Under the pieces are notes generated by a model. It had not been told where the DNA came from. It did not search any database and saw only the letters and a program-made list of their open reading frames with translations. Below, in pieces: positions 60,141-64,000 of a DNA stretch of 64,000 nucleotides (the stretch's first letter is position 1; every line of letters starts with the position of its first letter). A program made the translations under genes and the position numbers. This stretch comes from Arthrobacter mobilis (GTDB lineage Bacteria > Actinomycetota > Actinomycetes > Actinomycetales > Micrococcaceae): assembly GCF_012395835.1 (NCBI RefSeq), contig NZ_JAAZSQ010000002.1:404385-468384 (forward strand), in the 5' to 3' direction.

Positions 60141-61231
60141 GCAAGGACTTCATTCCGGCGGCCAGGCCGATCATCGGTGAGGAGGAGCGGGCAGCGGTCG
60201 ACGCCGTGCTGGCCTCGGGCATGCTCGCCCAAGGCAGCGAGGTGGCGGCCTTCGAACAGGAGTTCTCCGCCGAACTGCTCGACGGCCGCCACGCCGTGGC
60301 GGTCAACTCCGGCACCTCCGGCCTGCACCTGGGCCTGCTGGCGGCAGGCATCGGACCCGGCGACGAGGTCATCGTGCCCTCCTTCACCTTTGCCGCCACC
60401 GCGAATTCGGTGGCGCTGACCGGAGCCACCCCGGTCTTCGCGGACATCGAGCCGCAGCATTACTGCCTGGACCCGGCCTCGGTGGCGGCCGCCGTCACGG
60501 ACCGGACCCGGGCCATCATGCCGGTGCACCTGTACGGGCACCCGGCCGACCTGGACGCCCTCGGCGCGCTCGCCGCCGGGCGCGGGCTGCAGCTGTTCGA
60601 GGACGCCGCGCAGGCCCACGGGGCCTCGCTCAACGGCCGGCCCGCCGGCACCTTCGGCGAATTCGCCATGTTCAGCCTGTACCCGACCAAGAACATGACC
60701 TCCGGCGAGGGCGGCATGGTGTCGACCGCGGACGACGCCGTCGCGCGCCGGCTGCGCCTGCTGCGCAACCAGGGCATGGAGCGCCAGTACGAGAACGAGC
60801 TGGTCGGGTTCAACGCGCGCATGACCAACCTGCATGCGGCCATCGGCCGGGTGCAGCTGCGCAAGCTTGCCGGCTGGACCGCCGCCCGGCAGGCCAACGC
60901 GGCGTTCCTGAGCGCCCACCTCGAGGGCGTAGCCACACCGTCGGTGGCCGCCGGGGCCGTCCACGTCTACCACCAGTACACGATCCGCGTCGCGGCCGGA
61001 GAGCGGGACCGCTTCGCCGCGGCGCTGAAGGACGAGTACAGCATTGGCTCCGGGGTGTACTACCCGGTGCCGAACCACCGCCTGCCCTCCTTCAACCGCA
61101 GCATCGACCTTCCCCACACCGAGTCCGCGGCCCGGGAGGTCCTGTCCCTGCCGGTGCACCCCTCGCTGGACGCCGAGGACCTGGACCGGATCGTCACCGC
61201 CGTGAACGCCCTCGCCAAGGCGGGTGCCTGA
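60137..61231 (+). CDS. DegT/DnrJ/EryC1/StrS aminotransferase (WbpE/WlbC type)
   Basis: 364 residues, PLP-dependent sugar aminotransferase. The PLP Lys is in MFSLYPTKNMTSGEGGM; AVNSGTSGLHLGLLAAG, FEDAAQAHGASLNG and FNARMTNLHAAIGRVQL are further family motifs. With the oxidoreductase of the next gene it should put an amino group on C3 of the uronic-acid sugar. ATG start, coupled to the acetyltransferase stop. Confidence 0.93.
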   Translation: MSKDFIPAARPIIGEEERAAVDAVLASGMLAQGSEVAAFEQEFSAELLDGRHAVAVNSGTSGLHLGLLAAGIGPGDEVIVPSFTFAATANSVALTGATPVFADIEPQHYCLDPASVAAAVTDRTRAIMPVHLYGHPADLDALGALAAGRGLQLFEDAAQAHGASLNGRPAGTFGEFAMFSLYPTKNMTSGEGGMVSTADDAVARRLRLLRNQGMERQYENELVGFNARMTNLHAAIGRVQLRKLAGWTAARQANAAFLSAHLEGVATPSVAAGAVHVYHQYTIRVAAGERDRFAAALKDEYSIGSGVYYPVPNHRLPSFNRSIDLPHTESAAREVLSLPVHPSLDAEDLDRIVTAVNALAKAGA

Positions 61232-61234
61232 ACC

Positions 61235-62302
61235 GTGGCACCGGCAGGGGCACCGGCCGGCGGCCCGGGACAGGGGAACCTCCTGCGCGCCGGCCTGATC
61301 GGACTGGGCATGATGGGCCGGCACCACGCCCGGGTGCTGCGCGAAACCCCCGGGTTCCAGCTGGTGGCTGTCGCCGACGCCTACGGGGATCCGCACGGCG
61401 CCGCCGGCCCGCTGCCGGTGCTCGGCAGCGTGCAGGAACTGATCGCCGAGGGCATCGACGTCGCGGTCTGCGCGGTGCCCACCGGGCTGCACGAGGAAGT
61501 GGGCCTGGCCCTGGCCGACGCCGGCATCCACACCTTGGTCGAGAAGCCGATCGCCGCCAGTGTCGAGGCCGGCCTGCGCCTGGTCGAGGCCTTCGAATCC
61601 CGCGGACTGGTCGGGGCGGTCGGACACATCGAACGCTACAATCCCGCGCTGCAGTCCCTGCGTGCCCGGCTCGCCGCCGGGGACCTGGGGCGCGTCTACC
61701 AGATCGCCACCCGCCGGCAGGGTCCGTTTCCGGCGAGGATTGCCGACGTGGGGGTGATCAAGGACCTGGGCACCCACGACATCGACCTGAGCGCCTGGCT
61801 GGCGCAGAGCACCTACGAGTCCGTCGACGCCCGGACCACCTTCCAGTCAGGCCGCGAGCACGAGGATATGGTTGCCGCCACCGGGCGGCTGGCCAACGGG
61901 ATCATCACCAGCCATCTGGTGAACTGGCTCTCGCCGATGAAGGAACGCGTCACCGTGGTTACCGGCGAGAAGGGCGCGTTCGTGGCCGACACCCTGACCG
62001 CCGACCTGACCTTGTTCGAAAACGGCACGGTCACCACCCAGTGGGATTCGGTGGCCAACTTCCGCGGCGTCTCCGAAGGCAACGTCACCCGGCTGGCCAT
62101 TGCCAAGCCCGAACCGCTGCGGGTTGAACACGAGGCCTTCCGCGACGCGGTCCTGGCCGCCCGCGGGCAGCTGCAGTCCGCGGCCGCGCCGCACGTGGGC
62201 GTGGTGAGCATGCGCGAGGGCCTGCAGACGCTGCGCGTGGCCGAAGCCATGATCGCCTCGGCCCGCGAAGGCCGCACCGTCCGGCTCGACGCCGGCAGCT
62301 GA
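61235..62302 (+). CDS. Gfo/Idh/MocA-family sugar oxidoreductase (WbpB/WlbA type)
   Basis: 355 residues. Rossmann N-terminus RAGLIGLGMMGRHHARVLRE, then EKPIAASVEAG with the conserved Lys-Pro, VGHIERYNPA and KDLGTHDIDLSAWL with the catalytic His region. It should oxidise C3 of UDP-GlcNAcA to the 3-keto sugar, which the aminotransferase then uses. The GTG at 61235 is 3 bases after the previous stop; no strong Shine-Dalgarno is seen. Confidence 0.9.
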   Translation: MAPAGAPAGGPGQGNLLRAGLIGLGMMGRHHARVLRETPGFQLVAVADAYGDPHGAAGPLPVLGSVQELIAEGIDVAVCAVPTGLHEEVGLALADAGIHTLVEKPIAASVEAGLRLVEAFESRGLVGAVGHIERYNPALQSLRARLAAGDLGRVYQIATRRQGPFPARIADVGVIKDLGTHDIDLSAWLAQSTYESVDARTTFQSGREHEDMVAATGRLANGIITSHLVNWLSPMKERVTVVTGEKGAFVADTLTADLTLFENGTVTTQWDSVANFRGVSEGNVTRLAIAKPEPLRVEHEAFRDAVLAARGQLQSAAAPHVGVVSMREGLQTLRVAEAMIASAREGRTVRLDAGS

Positions 62303-62318
62303 ACCGGCGGGACAGTAC

Positions 62319-63467
62319 GTGCGCATCCTCGTTGCCACCCGCATCTATGCCCCGGAAGCCGGCGCCGCCGCCTACCGGCTGGCCGCAACGGTCCGCGCGC
62401 TGCGCCGGGCCGGGCACGACGTCGAAGTCCTGACCACCCGCGTGCCCGGCACGCCCGGCTCCGCCGACGGGATCAGCCGCTGGCCGGTACTGCGCGACAG
62501 GTCCGGAGCCGTCCGCGGTTACGTGCAGTACGCCAGCTTCGACATCCCGCTCATCTTCCGCCTGCTCGCCCGGCGCCGGTTCGATGCCGTGCTGGTGGAA
62601 CCGCCGCCGACTACCGGTGCGGCCGTGGCGCTGGCCTGCGCGCTGCGCCGGCGGCCGTACATCTATTTCGCCGCCGACGTCACCTCCAATGCCGCGGCCG
62701 GCATCGGCGTGCATCCGCTGGTGGTCGCCGTGCTGCGCGCTGCGGAGAAACGGATTCTGGCCCGCGCGGCGGCGGTGCTGAGCATCTCCGCCGGGGTGAG
62801 CGCGGCCGTCCGGGAACTGACCGCGGGCCGGGCGAGAGTGGCCGAGGTCGGGACCGGCATCGACACCGGCACCTTTTCCCGGTCCGGCCCGGCGGCTCCG
62901 GCTGGACCGGTGTTCGTCTATGCGGGCACGATGTCCGAAATCCAGGGCGCCGGCGTGTTCGTGGACGCCTTCCTGCAGATCATGCACCGGGTTCCGCAGG
63001 CCCGGCTGCAGATGTACGGGCAAGGCGTGGAACTGCCCGCGCTGCGGCGCCGGGCGGCCGCAGCCGGGGACCGGATCCGTTTCATGGGAGTGGCCGGCGG
63101 CGCCGAGATCGCGCGCGTGCTGCGCGGGGCGGCGGCCGGCCTGGCCTCGGTCCGCCCCGGGCGCGGCTACGATTTCGCCTTCGCCACCAAGGCCCTGGTC
63201 AGCCTCAGCTGCGGCACCCCGGTGATCTACGCCGGCGTCGGACCGCTGCGCACGCTGGTGGCCGAGCACGGCCTGGGCCACAGCGTGGACTGGGACGCCG
63301 GCCAGGTGGCCGAGGCCATGCTGGCCGTGCTCCGGCAGCCGGCGGGCGAGGCGGAGCGGGAACGCCTGGCACAGTGGGTCCAGGCCAACTACTCGCTGGA
63401 CAGCGTCGGAAGCCGGGCAGCGGCCGCCATCGGCTCGGCCGCCGGCCAGGCGCCGCCGGCCGGATAG
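62319..63467 (+). CDS. family 4-like glycosyltransferase (GT-B)
   Basis: 382 residues. GT-B fold with RILVATRIYAPEAGAAAYRL at the N-terminus and a C-terminal donor-binding domain: VFVYAGTMSEIQGAGVFVDA, LQMYGQGVELPALRRRAAAA, IRFMGVAGGAEIARVLRGAA and SLSCGTPVIYAGVGPLRTLV. Probably the transferase that uses the sugar made by the four preceding genes for a surface polysaccharide; specificity cannot be read from the sequence. GTG start, weak Shine-Dalgarno, 16 bases after the oxidoreductase gene. Confidence 0.88.
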   Translation: MRILVATRIYAPEAGAAAYRLAATVRALRRAGHDVEVLTTRVPGTPGSADGISRWPVLRDRSGAVRGYVQYASFDIPLIFRLLARRRFDAVLVEPPPTTGAAVALACALRRRPYIYFAADVTSNAAAGIGVHPLVVAVLRAAEKRILARAAAVLSISAGVSAAVRELTAGRARVAEVGTGIDTGTFSRSGPAAPAGPVFVYAGTMSEIQGAGVFVDAFLQIMHRVPQARLQMYGQGVELPALRRRAAAAGDRIRFMGVAGGAEIARVLRGAAAGLASVRPGRGYDFAFATKALVSLSCGTPVIYAGVGPLRTLVAEHGLGHSVDWDAGQVAEAMLAVLRQPAGEAERERLAQWVQANYSLDSVGSRAAAAIGSAAGQAPPAG

Positions 63468-63483
63468 CGGCCTCCACGCACGG

Positions 63484-63519
63484 ACCGCCCGCGTACACCT
63501 GCAGGTGTACGCGGGCGGT
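63484..63519. terminator. bidirectional palindromic terminator
   Basis: A perfect 36-base palindrome, 18 bases each side, centred at 63501/63502, between converging genes. No T-run. Confidence 0.75.
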
Positions 63520-63550
63520 TCCTATGCGCCGGGAAGGCGGCGGAGGGTGG

Positions 63551-64000
63551 CTAGAGGCTGCCGGTGGTGAACGTCCAGCTGGTGGTGGTCAGCCGGTTGC
63601 CCGCCAGATCCCGGATGGCGGTGGTGCCGCCGGTGAGCGTGACCGTGTACCTGGTGTTGGCCGCCAGGGTCACGCCCGGGTTAAGGATCCACTGGTTGGT
63701 GGTGCCGTTGCGGGTGACCGCAGAGGACACGACCGCTCCGGTCGCGGTGTTCCGGATCGTGAAGGTCGAGGCCGAGACACCCTGCACCGCCTCGCTGAAG
63801 GTGGCGGTGATGTTGTTGCCCCGCCGGACTCCGGTCGCGTTGGCGGCCGGCGTGCGGGTCGTGACCGTCGGAGCCGGTCCGGTGGTGAAGGACCAGCTGG
63901 TGCTGGCCAGCGGATTGCCTGCCAGGTCCCGGATCGCCGTTGTGCCGCCGGTCAGGGTGGCGGTGTACCTGGTGTCCGCGGCCAGGTTGGCGCTCGGGTT
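63551..64000 (-). CDS. C-terminus of a protein with tandem bacterial Ig-like (Big_5/SbsA-type) domains
   Basis: The frame is open from the window edge to a TAG at 63551, giving the last 149 residues. Two copies of one unit are seen, about 107 residues apart, each with RYTxTLTGGTTAIRDLAGN, then TSWTFTTG or TSWSFTTG; between them VTTRTPAANATGVRRGNNIT begins a repeat. This is the pattern of SbsA/Big_5 Ig-like domains of secreted or wall-attached proteins. The protein ends directly after the last repeat, with no LPxTG or membrane anchor. The start is right of the window; total size is unknown. Confidence 0.85.
   Translation of the reverse strand, partial: NPSANLAADTRYTATLTGGTTAIRDLAGNPLASTSWSFTTGPAPTVTTRTPAANATGVRRGNNITATFSEAVQGVSASTFTIRNTATGAVVSSAVTRNGTTNQWILNPGVTLAANTRYTVTLTGGTTAIRDLAGNRLTTTSWTFTTGSL

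Noticed and set aside
1..64000. Insertion sequences, prophage or integrated islands
   Set aside because: No transposase, integrase, phage gene, terminal inverted repeat or tRNA-linked attachment repeat was seen; gene content and codon use look uniform.

Overview
The window is chromosomal DNA of a high-GC actinobacterium, most likely a member of the Micrococcaceae (Arthrobacter-like). Evidence for this is the strong GC bias at third codon positions, frequent GTG and TTG starts, several genes whose mRNAs look leaderless (a TAnnnT box 6-7 bases before the start codon), and actinobacterial marker genes: mtrA-mtrB-lpqB, whiB1, pdtaS, uvrD2, UPF0182, a 180-kDa-type NAD-glutamate dehydrogenase and an Rv3235-type gene. 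I see no insertion sequence, prophage, CRISPR array or rRNA. The genus is an inference from gene content and order.

Layout. (1) 1-10604: nudC (3' part), uvrD2, a degenerate E1/ThiF-like gene, a YgjP-type metallopeptidase, a zincin_2 metalloprotease, a membrane PDZ-Lon protease and a UPF0182 membrane protein; this order resembles the mycobacterial nudC-uvrD2-Rv3193c neighbourhood. (2) 10658-15560: initiator tRNA-Met with a perfect terminator, then an envelope-stress block (PspA, TPM-domain protein, HtrA-like protease). (3) 15803-28177: etfBA, a PIG-L deacetylase, an RskA-like membrane protein, trmL, a J-domain protein, a ferredoxin reductase/FolP2-like/RibD-C operon, iscS-mnmA, chorismate mutase and a MetE-like protein without zinc ligands. 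(4) 34338-28189 (minus strand): a tightly coupled MoxR ATPase operon with DUF4129, DUF4350, DUF58 and DUF4166 partners. (5) 34500-44713: mtrAB-lpqB, a frameshifted comF, hpf, a YcaQ-type glycosylase and secA, followed by 55-bp tandem repeats. (6) 44891-53887: Rv3235-like and LysM genes, a remnant of a MinD-like ATPase, NAD-GDH, pdtaS, whiB1 and a small membrane protein. (7) 53917-57942: an EssC/EccC-like FHA-FtsK gene broken by two frameshifts. (8) 58173-63467: a surface-polysaccharide cluster matching the WbpA/B/D/E route to UDP-2,3-diacetamido-glucuronic acid, plus a glycosyltransferase. (9) The right edge holds the C-terminus of a protein with tandem bacterial Ig-like repeats.

Most of the window is conserved housekeeping sequence. 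The observations I would check first are: three apparent single-base indels in G/C runs (comF once, essC-like twice); a probable deletion joining the 5' ends of a LysM gene and a MinD-like ATPase gene; a possible ACG start codon in the DUF4166 gene; family members that have lost canonical active-site residues (E1-like, FolP2-like, MetE-like); the TPM-PspA pairing; a J-domain protein with a possible degenerate nuclease fold; and two unexplained repeat structures, one upstream of etfB and one after secA. I did not find a clearly new multi-gene system. The nearest candidate is the E1-like/protease neighbourhood at 2.6-7.4 kb.
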